A stretch of DNA of 64,000 nucleotides, from the NCBI RefSeq assembly GCF_031877795.1, contig NC_133971.1, forward strand, positions 16,826,825 to 16,890,824, in the 5' to 3' direction. Below are positions 10,328 to 25,300 of this stretch, piece by piece. The notes under the pieces were generated by a model. It searched no databases. It was not told the DNA's origin and worked only from the letters and a program-made list of their open reading frames with translations. Source of the DNA: Strix aluco. Its lineage: Eukaryota > Chordata > Aves > Strigiformes > Strigidae. The translations under genes and the position numbers were made by a program. Position 1 is the stretch's first letter, and each line of letters opens with the position of its first letter.

Positions 10328-13300
10328 CTATAACTCTTGTTGCTGCTCGTCAAATTCCCCTACTAGTTTCTTAATGTGAGACAGCTTGCTGTGGAGATAC
10401 TGGCATCTACACTTCTTTTCAAAGTAGCTGGGGCTAGACTGTAAAGATAAGATAAAAAGAAAATCATGGCATGAAAACGTTTCTGCAGAGTTAAATATTT
10501 CATGTCCTTTGCTTAAAAATACCCTTGAGCCAGGCTCAGTGATTACTACCTCCCACAAATCTGGTGTTACACATACCTCTTTTAACTTTCGGTACTCTTC
10601 TAAGACTTCCTCACAAAGCATCTTCAAGGAAAAAACAAACAGACAAACAAACATGAAGACAACATGAAGAACATTTCACTACTACCAGAAAATGCAAAAA
10701 TAACCTCCCATCCCCCCACATCACCCCAAATCTGCAATTAAACGTGTAAATAGGCAACAAAAGGGGCATGTGTTTGACGATTCCCTTTGACAAGTCGCTC
10801 ACGCTGCTGTCTGTTTGCAGACAGCTCAGATAGGTGGAGTTTGAGGGCTGAACAACTTTTTGCAGGGTTTTTTCAAGCTTCAAAAATCCGGGCTAGCCCA
10901 CACAGGGTCTGAGGATGTATGCCCATTCTAAAAGGTTTCCCTTTGTCTAGTTGAGCAGTACCGGGGATTTTAAAATACTCCTTCTGCTCACAAATACACT
11001 TGCAATCTGACCAAAAACTAAAAAAACGCCGGCCAAGAATCCTCAGCGTGCACACAGAATTAAAGAATTCTGGTACTGAACATGAGGAATTTGTATGTCC
11101 AAATCAGAGAAGTCTGAGTGGAAGGCCAGAGTATCAGTTTTTGAACACCCTTCTCTGCTAGAATCATAGCTAGCATCAGGAAGATGGGTAACCTGTGGCT
11201 GCAGGTTTAGTTAAGGGTATAAAACCATGGGAAACAGAGGGTCAGGAAAGCTTTGGGATTACAGCTGCTGGTTTCCACGCGCTTCCAATCTTCTCCCCGA
11301 TCTGTGTAACAGCACCGCAGCACCCCCACGCCTCGACAGCGAAGCATGAGCCAGTCTGGCAATTCCAGCCCTGCGACCGGTTACTCAGTCTCAGGTGTTC
11401 GTTTTAAAACCACGTCAATATAATTTAACAGATATATATACTGAAAGGTCTGCCTGTGCTGAAAATGTGGGCTTTTGGAAGGGATAAGAGGGAGATGAAA
11501 CACAATCCTCACAGTTTTATCCTTCTTTACCTTATATTCTTTGGACCCTGGAGAAAGCATGTGCCGTTGTGCATCAAGACTCATGAATTGCTGGCTGATC
11601 CTCTCCATCTGAGCATACAAGTTCCTGTATTCATCATACTCTGCACAGAAGTCATTCTTGTAACGCTGGCGTTGCTCGTATGAGACTATGGCTGTGTATT
11701 TTCTGGTGCAAAAATAAGCACACATGCAATTTCACACCAAGGACATAATGAATATCAAGCACAGACACCCAAGCTTTAAGTCAGTTAACTACATGACTGA
11801 CTGCTTCTACAAGTAAGCACACGTGCTCCAAGGGAAAGTGTTTAGGTAATTACGGAAATCTACCATATTTCTGTGAGAGCTGTTTGCTAATATTTTACTT
11901 CTTAGAGTGTCATTCACAAGGTGCACAAGGAAGGCGTAGCATACTTAGAAAACATGAGCAATCATTCAAATATAGAAGGATCAATAAATGCATCAGCTTC
12001 AGAGAGAGAAGAGAAACTGCTAGATTATAATCTCTTTCTACGAAGGGAGAAGTTCATTAGATTATATTTACTTTTGAAAATTCATTTCCATTACATTTTT
12101 GGAAGGGACTACATTTACAGTGTTGGATGCAGTCAGATAGGCACAAATGTAGCCAAAAACCTAACAGCCAAGCATAGTTAATGATAACGTTTTATTATTT
12201 TAGGGAACACCAGTTCCACTGATGTCCATTCAACTAAGGCACTTGCAATACAGCAACAAAAACAAACTGCAGAGAGGTCTGAAACAAAAAAAAAACCACC
12301 ATCACATCACCTCCTAAGGAGGGAAAAACCCTTAAATGCTTAAAGCCACTGAAGCGATTGAAACTTTCTTCATTCCCCTCTCCCTCAAATCACCAGGAGC
12401 AGATTTAACACTGTCACACCAGTGCTTCTGGTCCTCCTAGCCTAAAGACCCCGTTCTCTTTGGGTGACACAGGCACCTCCACACGGGGACAAATCCTTCA
12501 AACCACCTTTAGATTAATTTTAACGAGCAGTAAAACTTTAACAAGTTGAAAGTCTGCACCAATGCAGATGACAACTTTGCTCAGTGATGTATCCCAGGCC
12601 AGAGGCACCTGGTTAGAGTGCTGGACGGTTTTTAAAAGAAAACTACAGGTGCCCCCCAGCATTTTGGGAAGGACCTGTGAAGCTTGTGCACAGTTACATC
12701 CCACAGCAGGAGTTGAGCACAGGACTAGAGCCCAGCAGAGCACTCGCAATGTAGGCGTGTGCAGAGGGAAGAAATGAGGATAGAAGTGGGGAGAAAGGTG
12801 AATCTGTTTGGTTGGTCTAGCTCTTCCTTAAGCTTTGCCTAAAAAGCTTGAGTTCCTTTACTCTCATCATCTTTCTTTAGACTAAGATGGAAAGTATCTT
12901 TATGCTAAAGCTGTGATTATACTCATGAATTATAGAGCACTTAGACAGGAAGAGAAATTGAAATAAACTACCAAAGTCCTTTAAACTGGATCAAATTGTA
13001 GGTGCTCTCAGGTTTCAATCTTTCTGTAGTGATCAGTCTGAAACAGCACACCCTAATTTTTTTCCAGGACACTGTGGCCAGTAGATTATCTGTGAGATTG
13101 CTCCAGATGTTGCTCCTTTCACAGGGAAGTCTTCGTTAAGGTTTTTAATCCCAGTCAGAACTAAACCAACTTCATGAAACCTTGCATGAAGGTTTCTTTG
13201 GGGTTTTTGGGTTTTGGTTGGTTGGTTGGTTGTTCTTTTGTTGGTGGTCGTTTTGTGTTGGGGTTTTTTTTAAACTTTTAACAGTAGCTATTGGCATCCG

Positions 13301-16300
13301 GCTTTAATACTAGATTACATCAAATAACCTTCCTCCTCAGTATCCCTGCCCTCAGCTGACTGGGAACCAGACAGCGGGGAGCTGGATCGCTTCATTGGCA
13401 CGCAGCAGAGGCCAAGAATTAAACATCGGTTTGAGTTCTCAGCCTAACACGTGAAGCACTAAACTGCTTCCCTGCAGGGCCAGACTTATTTCAGTCTTTC
13501 CGTGGAGCATCACTTAATAGAGTAAGTGAGACGCACAGCGCTGCCATGCCGTCTGCTTCAGCACAGGCAGAAGATGCTCCAAAGTTCAAGCGCTAGGCGG
13601 AGGCCTGACCTCCCTTGCTGATGTTACTCCTCTGACAGAAGCTGCTGAACTTGGCAATTCGCAGCGTTTTAACACACTTCTCCCTCCTCTCCTGCACCGC
13701 AGACACGACCATGGGCTCAGCGCCGCTGCTGCGGCTGACGCTGGGCAATTGCGCTGCTAGGAAGTGTCGGGCTCGTCCTGGCTTTACCTGTCGGGGTGCT
13801 CGTTCCAACTCTGAGCACCGAAGGCCCCTCAAAACCTTCTCAAACTCATCCTTCCAACCGAGGAAAGAGCTTTAGACTGCTCCCCACTGTGCCCATCCTC
13901 CCCCCAAAAAGCCCATTTTATTAGAAATTCAGGTGGCGCTGACCACGTTATTCCACAATTATTCCAGTGCGGCCTCCTTCAACTTTCACATTTTTTAAAA
14001 AAGGCCACCAGTAAAACAGTGGGGGAAAAGCCCAGACACTGGGCATTTGCAGAAGCTACTTCCCCGTTTTGCAACGGTAAAGACAAACCCTCCTCCTAGG
14101 AAAGTTTTGATACTGTCAAGAACTATTTAGGCAACCAAATGATTCTGGTATTAGAGGTATTTCATTTTGAAGCAAGTTCTTTAACACTTGTCACGGATGA
14201 AAAGCTTTTTTATAGAGCAGGTAAATCTCAGCTTTTTGGAAATGTCAATCTGATGTTTGACAACTTGTTCAGGAGCCAAAAGTAAACTCACCGGGAAGTC
14301 CTTCTGTAGTTTTACAGACTGCAACATGGCAGTCACTGTAGGTATGTTACCTTTCACATGCAAGTTTAATGTATTTTTATCTTGCTTTGTAGTCAAAATT
14401 AAGCAGGTAAAAGTTAAAATCTGAACTGAGGTTCTTCTGTTTTCTCTAGCTCTTTGGTCTGCAATTCTGCGGTGAAATTGGATATTTTGCTGCAGCTTCA
14501 AGTTAGCCAGTGACCATTTTACATCAAAGCTTTAGAAATAACTTTGACGGTTAACTCCCGTTAGCTCACATATAGGCTTTGTAACTCTGGACTTTAAAGT
14601 CTGCTACCTTCCCTCCCCACTTTCCACCTTAGAATGCACTAAGCAGTGAAAGTGCAGGAAAGGTGTTCGAATTTATGTATTCTAGCATTCAGCTTTCTTC
14701 CTGTTTTGCCTTGCCTCTAAAAAGAAAACAGCGCAGGTTCGTGTTCCTTTCTTATGGTGTTCTTGAAGAAGAATGAAATTAAATGTTTTACGTCTTCTTC
14801 TAAAGGGTATTAAAACTACTTTTTATGGCTTCTTTTCGCACCGCAATAATTAAGGGACACCCTCAGAGTTTAAAACTTGCAGGTAGTTGAATGAGGCAGC
14901 TGGGTGACTTGAAGGAACTTGTCATTATTCTAAAACTACATTTTGGTCAATTCTCAATTTTGTAGCTAAACGAGAGTTTTTATAGGTGATTTTTCATCTG
15001 CTTCAATGAGTGGCAAGAAAGTTAATTGTTATTTTACTCACGTGAAGTAGTCTGGTGGTTGGCTTGCTGAAGGAGAACCTGTGGAGGCAGTGCAAGTTTC
15101 TTCAACTCCTACAGAAAAGCAGAATTTTGACACTTGCGGTAAACAGATTTTTAATGTAGCCAAACAATACCAGCTTAATGGGCTTGAAGAAAGCCTTTAG
15201 AGTTTTATTCTCACAGTAAATTACTTGGAATAAGCTCTGTAAGTTAATAATAGGGCTCACATGACCTTCTCCATAGTAGGCAGTACCGGGCTTTAGAAAG
15301 AGGGCACGGCTACTTTATTCTACAGGTTCTGCGCTACCGCAGTATTAACCCAAGGTCAGCTTTTCTTATTTGAAGACACGATGTGGCGTCTGCACAGCCA
15401 TTCAAATTATGCAGCAACAGATGTGGCTGCACAAAAGACAACAGCTTGAGATGTATCTGTATCTATGTAGATATAGATGTATCTCAACGTCCAGGTTCCA
15501 GCAAGAAATAGAGCAGAAAGCTGAAGTTCTTTTCGTGCCATGTTTTTATCCCTCCTTCCCTGCCAATTACAGGTATCCGAGGTCAGATTTAATTTCAGCA
15601 CTCTAAGCAGGAAAGTCAGGAGCATTGTATATAGGTTCCTGGCATTCAGGCTTCAATGACCTGCAACAAAGACTTGCTCCTCATTAACGTGGCAAAACTG
15701 GGTTTGAAAGTTATTTGCACTTGTAAATTGCTCTTTTGCTCTTTTAAATGGCATTATGAGAGCACAGTACACTTAATCTCTAGTCCCTCTTTTTAAAGGA
15801 ATATTTCAGGAGCCTCCTGACTTTTTGGTAAATAAGAAAAATAGCGGCCATAAGGAAAAGTTAGCTGGAACACGGAGGAACACTCAAGATCTTGGTAATC
15901 TCTCTCTGCTTTTCATCTGGGGTCTTGCAGTTAAAAAACACACAGCCCTATATATTCTTTGTTTTCTTCCACTGCCACTGCTTAAACACAGTATTTCTGC
16001 TAAAGCTCAACTGTTCTTGCAATCTCTAAGCTCTCCGAGCTTTAGGTCATGGGGGAAAAAGAACTATCATGTGATGTTCTACTCTATTCTTTTACTTTTA
16101 GTATTAAAATTATTACGCAGTACAGCAGGAGTAGAAAAAGTGGTGTAGAAATGGGAACAACATTTGAGAGAAATGCAAACAGTAATATTAACGGTCGCGG
16201 TATGTACAATACAACTTAGGTGAACAGTTTCACTGCGAGCGCTTCATTTCCAAAAATTCAGGTGTGTTTGTTGACATGGCTCAGTGTAAGCACCAACTTG

Positions 16301-19300
16301 AAATGCAGTGCAGATTTTTCCTTCCCTAGCTGTTCAGAATTTCGTTACTGGCATCTGCAGAAAGACCCTCACCTGTATATAAATTCATAAATATCTGAAA
16401 GCACAAATATTTGCAAAGAAATCCCAAGCCACGTGGGCACTGTGTAGTATGTCCAGGGTAAAAGTGAAAAGAGCATCTCAAAGCACCCTTGTCTACAAGC
16501 ACAACAGCACTTCAGAGAGGCACCCTGCCTAGTCCAAACACGCCTCTGGGCTGTGATAGGAAAGGGCTAAACCTGACTTCTCATTTGCACGTCAAACCTC
16601 TGAAATTAGACAACACACAGACTTAACAAAGGAACTGAACTCTGCCCTACTCTCTGTGTGTGTGTGTCAAGAAGTCAAGTATTCTCCGAGGGTTGCTGTT
16701 TATCTTTTCACTACCATTTTCAGTGCACACCGTTTCTACATCTTTGGAAGTAATAAATTCTGCAGATAGAGAGGAGCTCACAGCACAGTTCAAACCAAAA
16801 CTCCAGCAAACCTCATGCCAGTTTATGCAGGTTTTAGGCTCTCCATGAAAAGGCAGAGGCTGATGAACCTTGCATTGTGATACGCCATGAAATACATTTA
16901 AGTCTGATCTATGTGTTTCAGTAAGCTAGCATGCCATAAACCTGTGACAGGTTTTATCTGCAGCTCGCAGACCTTAAAACTGGCTCATGGAAGAAGCAGA
17001 GTAAGTTCAGTGAACTGTCAGTTTACTGGAAATTAAGGAAAAAAAACTCCATTCCTTGTGTTTTTCTAGTTCCTAGCTCTTCCTTTTAACCAGTTTCTGC
17101 CCTACAGCAATCCATTTCAGGTTTCTTTCTAACGATTTTTGTACTACAGAGGGAGAATTCTTAAAAATGAACCAAATTCTAGATAAGCTTCCAGCAGAAC
17201 AGCTTCTGCTTTTTGTTGTTGTTCTCTTTAAACTAACATTTACAAGGTAATACAACAGCGGAAAAACAATATGGATTCTTCATGACCATAAAGTAGGGAT
17301 AATGGCAAAGCCAAGTGAAAAAATAGACCATTTGGGTTTCCAGTCCCTCGTTTTACAGGTCTCTTTGCACCACGGTTACCCATACAGGAGTTAGGAAAAG
17401 CAGCGTATTAATACCTTCACCCGAATCCAAACAGGAGGATGTACTCAGCTTGGCAGTTTCTTCTCTTCTGAGGTTTTTCTCCTCCATGCTCACACTCACA
17501 GTGTGCTGCATTTTGCCTTCATCCTTCTCCTTACGCTCTTTTAGCTTCCCGGGCAGTTGGTGCAGCTTCTTGCCTGTGGACTTAGGAGGCTTCACCTGCA
17601 CCCCGGCAGGCTCTGGGATCCCCAAAGAACTCCAAGAGGTATATTTTTGTTGCTGGTCCTCACAGGCCTTAGTGCTATTAGGACTGAAGCTGTCCATGGG
17701 CAGGTTTTGTGTCCCCTGCCCCTCAGGGGTGCTGGGGGAGGTGGAGCTGGCAGTTTTTGGCAGGTTGGAAGCGTGAAGGCGCGTCCCAGGCAGCGGGTGA
17801 GGAGCGGGAATGGAGGTGGTCGTGGGGCGAGGAGACGGCGGAGGGGCGGCAGCGGCTTTCTCCCTGAAGGCAGACAAGCGGTCTCTGAGCGGGGACGGGA
17901 TTCCACTGCCCAGGCGAGAGATCCTCTTCTTTTTGTTCAGAGGACCGACGGAAGAGGAATTCAAGACCCTTTTCTGTGATAATAAAGAAAAAAACCCGTA
18001 AAAACCAGCAGAACTAAGTTTTGCTCCCGTTCTGGAAAAGGAACGGTTCTGAACTGGCAATTGTTGAAAACACATCTTTCTTCTCCAAAACTAGCTGTCA
18101 AACGAGGAAGTACTGCAGCTAAATACATGGTTTCTTTCATCCTTGGTTTCTAATTTTATGATTAACAAGTCGTTCTTCAAACCTACAGCTAAAAGGCTTT
18201 GGGAGAAAGACACTCTCTTCAGCAGCTCTAGCAAAGGCTTCCCCAAAACGAGGAGGTCAGGTTGGTACCGTTTAGGCACCGATTTCCGTTCGGACACACC
18301 AGGTGAAGAGTCAGCTTTTGCTGGCACACAGCCACGCGATTTACTAAAGCGGCCCCGAGAAGCACGCAGCGGCATGCTTCTCAGAGCGTGTGATGTGCAA
18401 AGCCGATAAGAACGGGTAAACCCCCCAGTTTTGCTGCAGCTGTTGTCCCAGCTGCTCTCCAGCTGGTTCACATCCTCTCCTCTAGCAAGCGCACGCTGCT
18501 CACGTCGATGTACAAGCGGCAGCTTGGGCCGGGAGTCCCAGGCACGGCTCTGTGCCACCCTGTTGGAATAAATCTGCGTTCTGTGGGTAGGGAGGCAGGT
18601 GGGAAGAGGTCCCTGGGACCTGCACCATTTCATGCTCTGAAAGAAAGTTAGGGAAACACAGAGGTGTGCCCTCCCTCCTCTGTGTAAATGTAAATATCTC
18701 AGTGGTGAAAGGCTTTCTGTGCTTCCCATCTTGTCTTAAGTATTTTAATAAACATTCTGAAATACAGAACACTAAATATAGCAGCCCTTAAAGCTACGTG
18801 ACTAAGTTTTTTTGCAGTCCTTGACAGTGCAACCACCTTTCAAAAGAAGAAACGTCCAATTAAAGATAAATGCTTCCGTTTTTCATGTGTTTAAGACAAT
18901 ATTAGTGCTTCACATCACAACTTTTACATCGGTGTAAAGTGTGACAAATCTTAATACACTGTAAATAATGATAAAAAAAAGTACAAAATACCTGAGCATT
19001 TGATGGGCCATCTTTACTGGGAGTTACAGGAGATCCCGAATGACTGGTGCTGGGGGCATCCTCAGATGAATTTAATTTTCTGTAAGCATGACCCAACATT
19101 TCAGGTTACAAGGCAAAAAATGTCTATGTCATAGCTCTTTCATTATAGGGAAGACAGACATTCATTTCCCAGAACAAGGTTTTTAAATGGCAATTTTCCT
19201 TCCCCTAGAGACTGAACTTACCTAGAAAGTATTAACTCCAATGACTGTTTATCGATTTCATTGTATCCAGGCCAATCTTTTTGAATGTCTTTAAACAGAT

Positions 19301-22300
19301 GATCCTTCAGACTGTAAGAATTATCCTTTGTATTCAGGCTGGCTACCTATAGGCAGACATTTAAGAAAATAAATGTTCGTGATACCTCAATGCACACTAC
19401 TGCAAAGTAAAATTAAAGTTGAAAACAGAATCACACACCAGTTTTCCAGGTTTTTTAGATGTGAAGATCCGAGTAGCTCTCATGCAACGAGCACCAATTT
19501 TTAAAAATGTGGTCAATTTGGGATGTAGAAATTTGAAGGTAAGAAAATCCCAAACTGCTGCAAACCTCTCTCTGCACCAGGGGTCTGTAATACAGCATTG
19601 GGAATCAAGGCAAACTATGCCAAAACTTTAAATATTCACTGCATGAAATATGCCGAGAGGCCTGTTTTGTGGGGGGGTTTGTTTGCCTTCTTTTGTTTTG
19701 GGCTTTTTGTTGTTTTGGTTTGTTTTAAGAACTGAAGAACACTATCTCCACATACAAATTCAGATTTGTTCAACTTCAGGAGGACACCTGCTGTTCTTTG
19801 GTTGTACACAGCTCTACGGCAACGGCAGAGCACAGACTGTGCTTGGAACAACGCCTGTTTTCCATCATCACATTAATGAACGCACTATGTCATCATTTGT
19901 CTTGAGAAACACAACTGCTTTTCTTTCTCAAGTGCCTGAGCCACAAGAAACTGTATCTCTCTGCTGAACGGTTGTACCTGATAACCTAACTGGCGCTGGA
20001 CAAGTACTTCTGGTACAAAGATGAATTCTTCATCTATCCCATTAGTTTTAAGCCATATCAAAGTTTTACCAATTGGGAAAAAAGTAACTGTACTCATGTC
20101 TAACAATGTTTTAGTGCTGAAATGTTTAAGGGGAGGTGTGCAGGCCAGACGTGCTCTTCATTCTGCAGACGCAGGGTTCAGTATTGTCACGAGAGGCTTG
20201 TGTGCATGCCTCGCTCTATACTTTTGAAAATAAAATGGGCTTATAGCTTCCTTAAGAAAAATGCAAAGTGTACTCAAAAGGTTAAAATGAGCTAAAAAGC
20301 CCTTGAGATCATTGACACCTAAAGTGCTGGTTTAGACTTCATCACCTGACACCTGTTCAGAGTTTCAGGGAAAACCCCCAAAACTATCTCTCTTTGCCTG
20401 ATACAAAATGTGGAGTAACTACTCATCAACACACCACCACCACTTTTCAGCTCAGCCTATTTTTTTTTCCTCTAAAACATGGTAAATACTGCAAATTCAT
20501 GCCTGTGTCCATGTCTGTCTGTCCCCATCTAAAAAAACAATTAAAAGTAACAAAGATACCCTTAAACAGTAATTCACTTGTTAAAAACAACTAAAGCTGT
20601 ATTCTAAGAGAAGCAAATCTGTGCGTATTAGATCTTAGCAAGTTCAGGCTGCTGATTTTAGATTTGTACAAAAAAAAAAAACTCATTACAGAGCTAAGAA
20701 AAACATGAGCAAGGCTTTTCAGGGTGTAGCGTTGCTAACACGACCATTTCTGATGCAAACCAGTACCTTGAGGTACTGGTGCCTTGAGGTTCACACCACA
20801 TACAGGAAACAGACTCCAGGAAAGTCTCCTTAAACATTGCCAAGCATAATGGGACAAGAGGAAGTTTTTGCACCTTTCACGCTCTAGGGAGCTGAGCTTT
20901 TAGAATTTTATAACCAACTTAAAATATAGATTGACTCCTTCAATTTGTAGGTAAGAACATGGCTGTCATTAAATTGTGTCTGTCTTCGGGGTGGAAAAAA
21001 ACCAACTACCATCGCACTGGGGAAACAAAACAATAACACTTAACATATTCAAGGAATGAGGTTTTAGAATTCAGTGTAGGATGAACCAAAGCTGTATAAA
21101 TGTTGAATTTTGCTCACTTTAAGAGGTTCCCAAACACTTTTTTCCTAGACAAGTAGGAAATATTCCTACTTCACACATTAATACGTGCCTAATTCAGCCA
21201 CAGTCTATGGGTACGGGGAGTATTTGAAAAGTAAGGGAGGAGCCACTGCATCTTACGGTACTTTAAGAAGCCTTTTCTGAACTGCTTTTGTAGCAAATTA
21301 ATAAGTGACGCTCTTGAACACGCAGCTTAAAAGTTTCACCTATACAACATTATAGACTTACCAGTAATTTTGAGGGATGTGATAAAGAAATACAGGTGGA
21401 ACTTAAAGGAGCACTGGAAAAGCTACTGAATAAAAAAAAGTTTCAAGGAAGGTAAAGACACAGTCCACATGATAGCAAAGAAATAATATGCTCAAAATCG
21501 GACCACCACCTTTAGCATTTACGATTTCGCTGGAACACCCTTCCCTTGGTTGCAATTCCGGCAGATCCCAAGGGAAGTCAAGTGCCACTTACAGGCCACC
21601 AGCCACGTTCAAACGAAGTACTAACCTATGCGATTGCAGTTACCAAATTTCTCTTCACATAAACTCGTCACAAAAAAACATGAAGTACTATGACAAACTA
21701 TTTCACACAATTGAGAGAACGCACAGTCAACTTCTCTCAACTGAGCAGTCCAAGTAAAAGAGAGAGGGAAAAAATAAGACATTAGGAGAAACAAAGCTAG
21801 AAATAGTTAATATTGCCTGGCATTCTAGCAAAACAAAACCACTCGCCAAGAATTTTTTCATCTGTCTTTCCTTTCCTCACACTGACTTGCAGTTTGGGGC
21901 ATCTGCATGAAGTTTATTGAAAAACTTAAACAAGAAGCATTAAGTTGTTCACTATTTTCTGATTTAAACACTGAAGTGACACAGCTCAAAATTATTTTGA
22001 AAAGAATAGCAGGAAGGAAAACTTTCTGGCACAAACTCTATGATCTCACCTGATGAAGGATCATTCCGAGGCAATTCTTGTCCTTTTGGTGGACACCATC
22101 TTTCCGCAAGCGAGTGAGTAACTCTGGTTTCTTGTAATTCTTCAGTGCCAACAAATGAATCACCCTATCCCTGTACGGCCGCCGACAAACCACATTCTGT
22201 GTGCAAGTCCTCCCTATTATGTTTGCAGGGTTCATGGGCGTTGATCTCTTCCTCACAGGCACAGGATCTGGAATTTTTTGTGGTGCTTTTCTGACCTGTG

Positions 22301-25300
22301 CTTTTCTTCCTGAAATAAGGGTAAAAAGAAAAAAAAAAAAAGAGAATGATGTGGGAGATTGGCAGAAGACAAGAAAGTTGTTTTAAAGACTTTACCAAGC
22401 CAGATAAACTCTAAAAATGACTTAAGTTAGCATTTCAAGATCTATAAGAATACAGGTAGCAAAGCTGCATCGAGCTAGGCATTAACAAAGAAATATTCAG
22501 TATTAAAACAACTGGGGAGTGATACCGGTAGGAAGGCTTTACTGGTTATTTATATACATGGTGCTTTTATTATTTTTCCAGTTTATAAGCTCAAGCACTG
22601 AATACTCAAAATCGGGCATTTTTTTCAGGAGAGTGCTCCCAAGTGTGATGCAAAGGTCTTCCATATAACTAAAGGATCCCCCGTTAATGCCTAGGGAGAA
22701 CAAGTCTACACAATTAATCACATCACTGCTTAAAGAAACTACCAACACTTGGTGTTGATCACTTTTGAGCTACCATAACTTACACCACATTTTAAGCTGA
22801 AATGTTCCCCTCTTGTTAAATAACCCCCGGTTTGTCAGCAACAGTACACCCAAAATTTAACAGTTCTTGGGATCAAGGCCGGAGAAGTTTTAAAACATGG
22901 CCTGCACAGCATTTTGGATCAAACTCTATAAAAAGATGCGTTTCTCAACTGGAGGAACAATGCAAGTGTGCGCAAGCAACGCATCCAGAATTTAAAAACA
23001 ACACTACCCGAGCTGAATCTCAGTTTTCCAGAAAAAGACCTGAGCTCCTTGCTCTGCTATCAGGCAGGGAAAAAGAAAAAGAAAAAAAAAAAAAAAAAAA
23101 AAAAGAAAATTATCAGAATGTTACAGAAAATCATTGTAGTAAAACCTGTTTGCAATCCAACAGAGGATGTGACACAAACCAGCTATTTTTTTGAAACCAG
23201 CAGCTCACGTTTGGTACATGAGGGAGACTTAATGAGTATTGGTGAGAAAATCTGGAGCTTGCTCTCTCCATCAGACACACAGAGACTGAGCTGTGCTTAG
23301 GTACTGCTTGTCCTCAGGAGTAGCAGGAATTTGTTTCCGTTTTGCAGTGGAGGCCAAACCTTTATAACCTTGGCACCCTGCATGTTCCCTGGACTTTGCC
23401 CTTCTGGTTTTCAAGAAGAAACCTAATCATGCAAATGCACACAGTTCCATTTTTTGAACAGTGTGAATTTAGCAGTTTTAAATTGAATGCATTACAATCA
23501 TCGGGACAAGTTAATTTCTGTGTAGATACACACACACACACACACACACACACCCCCCCGGCACAGCTGATGGTGTAACCAGCATTCAAACAAAACACCT
23601 CCTAAAGTCATGTCTCTGAATCCCTTAAAAAGAATAACGGAGAACATAACCAAGCCTTAACATGATTAACAACCGCAGTTCCTGATTTGTACTGCACGAA
23701 GCACGCTGCAGAGTCACCCCCGTGACCTACCAGCAACAAGACCTGTCCTACCTGAGCCTCCTCAATGCCAGTCTGAAACAAAAGTGCCCCCAAATATCCT
23801 AACTGTCCTACTGTCAATCTTCAGACCCCATTTATTTAATGTTAAATATTTGCTTAAGATCTATTTAAACCACCAACAGGAACCACGCAGATCATTCACA
23901 TGTAAAATAGAACTTCCCCAAGGAGAAGTTTTGAAATCCATGAAAGTGGCTCCTCTCACGCTGCCGTTAAAGAGCAGTTTAGACAATACAGGGGAAGCAG
24001 TCCCCACTCCATGTCCCTGTATCAACCCGTGCTGAGCTGCCTTAGTGTCAAGACCACACACACTTAGTGTTGTATCTCCAAAAAGCTGTGACAAAGCTGG
24101 CTTCAAATGCCCTGCTGAGGCAGAGCAAGCGTTGTACCATCGCTGTCAGGGATGTCCGTGCTGGCGGACGACTGCGGCCGCAGCCAAGTGAGAGCCTGTT
24201 TTACGTAATGAAGATGGATGTACCTGGTTCAGCTCGCTGCTGCGGGCAGGACCGCCGCTGCCCGTACCACTGAGTGCCTAGAAAGGGGATGCTCACCTTG
24301 CACCTCTCTGCAGCCAGCTCCAGGCTCCTCAGGAAAACGGTACTCAGAACAGTTTAATAACAAACAATACCACCTAAATGCTTTCTGTTTTGTGGAAAAT
24401 GATGAAATCCACGTTCCCATGCCAGCATTGCCTTACTTTAAGCTTTTTTTTTTTTTTGAAAACCAACCATGGTCTTGTGGTAGCAGTTGCTTACTGATGG
24501 CCAAGACATAAATAAAATTTAATCAGCATTAGCAAGTGTGGAAAGCAAAGTTTTTCCTATAAAGCCTATGAATTTGTATATGAGACTTCCTCAATGTGAA
24601 TTTTTTTAGATTACAAATTCAGGCTAATGACTTAGCACAGTATTTAGGTCCTCAAAAGTGCTGTCACAAAAACAAAACGTTAGGTACTGAACCAGAGAAT
24701 GTCAGGGCATGGGGTGGTAAAATCCCTCACCTCAGTGGTCAAAATTTCAACCAGTCAAGCAATATGGGAACGAGGAACGACTGGCAGGCTTTCTCGGGGG
24801 AAAAAAAGGGCTAATGTCTGAATGCAGCACGAGCAGACTGTAACATGAGGGCAAGCTACCTACATCAGAGATCTCTGAACACACCGACTTTCCCAAGAAT
24901 CCTGAAAAAATGAATTACTGAGTTTAAAAACATACAGGCATCTAGTAAAAAATGAAACACCGCCATACCTAAAAATGGTCCATCAGGTTTAATAACCTTT
25001 GCACTTCCATTGCGCAACTCCTCTTCTGGCTGGGTCATGCACGCTTTGGTCGTCGGATAGGAATCACTTGTGGCACGTACCGTAATTTTGTTCTGTATGA
25101 GTCCCAGGCAACTGAGTTGAGAGGCTCCAGAACTATAAAAACATTGGAAAAGGTTGAGCCCAAGCGCTAGTTCACGTTTAGAAGCATGGTTGTATCAGGA
25201 ACTTTTAAACCTGTCTTAACAGGTGAAGAAAAATCTTTTTTCCAGTCCTGACAGCTAGCTAGGGCGTAAATCTATTCCAAATTGTCTCTGCATGTCCAAA

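Noticed and set aside
17450-17979. Plus-strand frames over ELL2-like exon 6
   Set aside because: Shadows of the real minus-strand exon.
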